The position numbers were made by a program, and so were the translations under genes. 64,000 nt of DNA from positions 12,882,001 through 12,946,000 of the forward strand of contig NC_092563.1 in the NCBI RefSeq assembly GCF_037975245.1, written 5' to 3'. The number at the start of each line of letters is the position of its first letter. Positions within the stretch are counted from its first letter, which is position 1. Below the pieces are notes generated by a model that was not told where the DNA came from, did not search any database, and saw only the letters and a list, made by a program, of their open reading frames with translations. Below are positions 63,420 through 64,000 of the stretch, one piece after another. Source of the DNA: Apostichopus japonicus (taxonomy: Eukaryota > Echinodermata > Holothuroidea > Aspidochirotida > Stichopodidae).

Positions 63420-64000
63420 AAAGACCTTGCGCATTGGAACTTGTAGCTCATAGCGCTAACTTCACCCCACAACAGACATACACAAAATAACGTTTTGTTG
63501 CTGTTGAATAGCTTTGGAACTGTTTACACTTGCCAACTTCAACGAGGTGTTTCTAAGTACATGTACATAGGCAATATGAGTGTCAAAATCTGTCGCTAGG
63601 CTAGCACGCTTTGGCACTATCAATGCGAGGTCGATTTTCCCGCACGTGCCTTACGTCTTACACAGCACCGTTTGGTAAAAATGTACTCTTATTGTTTTTA
63701 GGCATGAATTAATAATTACATTGGTTGTAATGTAGGGGACTACCTTAGGAGTTAGGACTATTTTGGCAAAGTTTGGAGTATGTGATGACTGTAGATTGAA
63801 ATAACTGCCCGTTGCCAACTTGCTATGGCCACCGGCCCACACAATTTCGCGGAACTGTAACTTGTTGACAGTTTACGTATAAAGTCAACGTAAATAATTA
63901 GGATTTGGGCACTACTGTTTTTAATCGTCAGTGAGTCATACTTACGAAAGGAATCTCTCTACAAATGCAAGTATGTTGGCCTATAATCATGGTCAGACTT
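63420..64000. promoter_or_regulatory. CpG-rich patch at the right edge, possible promoter
   Basis: About 20 CpG in 580 bases, against about one in 660 bases at 61.8-62.46 kb. It contains CACGTG at 63643 and an ATG in good context (gctATGGCC, 63823) that opens a short frame ending at a GTAACT. A gene starting here could run in either direction. The depleted side lies to the left, favouring minus-strand transcription of 63.4 to 55.5 kb. Confidence 0.3.

Overview
The window is animal (eukaryotic) nuclear DNA. It is AT-rich and gene-poor, with short exons split by kilobase introns, GT-AG splice sites, tRNA-derived SINEs, DNA transposons with inverted ends and long TA microsatellites. The two genes that can be built have metazoan relatives, and the mosaic of CpG-poor and CpG-normal blocks is typical of invertebrates with gene-body methylation. 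A marine invertebrate deuterostome, perhaps an echinoderm such as a sea cucumber, is my best guess. That is inference only: no species-specific marker is visible.

Two genes are supported. (1) RBIS, a small ribosome-biogenesis factor, is on the minus strand with coding exons at 22138-21968, 17360-17253 and 11436-11350. All junctions are phase 0 and join into a 121-residue protein. (2) A secreted serine hydrolase of the beta-lactamase/penicillin-binding-protein type is on the plus strand. A 109-base first exon at 39978-40086 encodes a signal peptide. A 13.27-kb intron separates it from one large exon at 53357-55302. The phase-1 junction is consistent and gives 684 residues. The usual catalytic Tyr of the YxN motif is His here, and the C-terminal third is built from repeats like those of bacterial tandem-repeat proteins.

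Layout: 0-11 kb holds weak candidate exons of unidentified plus-strand genes, tandem repeats and a SINE. 11-22 kb is RBIS, with a 1.8-kb hAT-type element in its second intron. 22-31 kb is CpG-poor, non-coding and pyrimidine-rich, with a TTAA-flanked MITE and possible minus-strand exons near 30 kb. 31.4-39 kb is CpG-normal and starts with a 1.25-kb PIF/Harbinger derivative that still carries a broken transposase remnant. 39-55.3 kb is the hydrolase gene. A 26-bp minisatellite and CCAAT/GC boxes lie in its 5' flank, and its giant intron holds SINEs, nested hAT-like elements, a 51-bp-arm palindrome and most of the long TA arrays. 55.3-63.4 kb is CpG-poor, with an 82-bp satellite. 63.4-64 kb is CpG-rich and may be a promoter.

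The two genes show no functional link: one is a nucleolar housekeeping factor and the other a secreted enzyme. Their CpG content differs accordingly. The most unusual features are the hydrolase's altered active site, the sharp CpG domains that follow gene boundaries, and a roughly 90-bp module shared by transposons with different ends.
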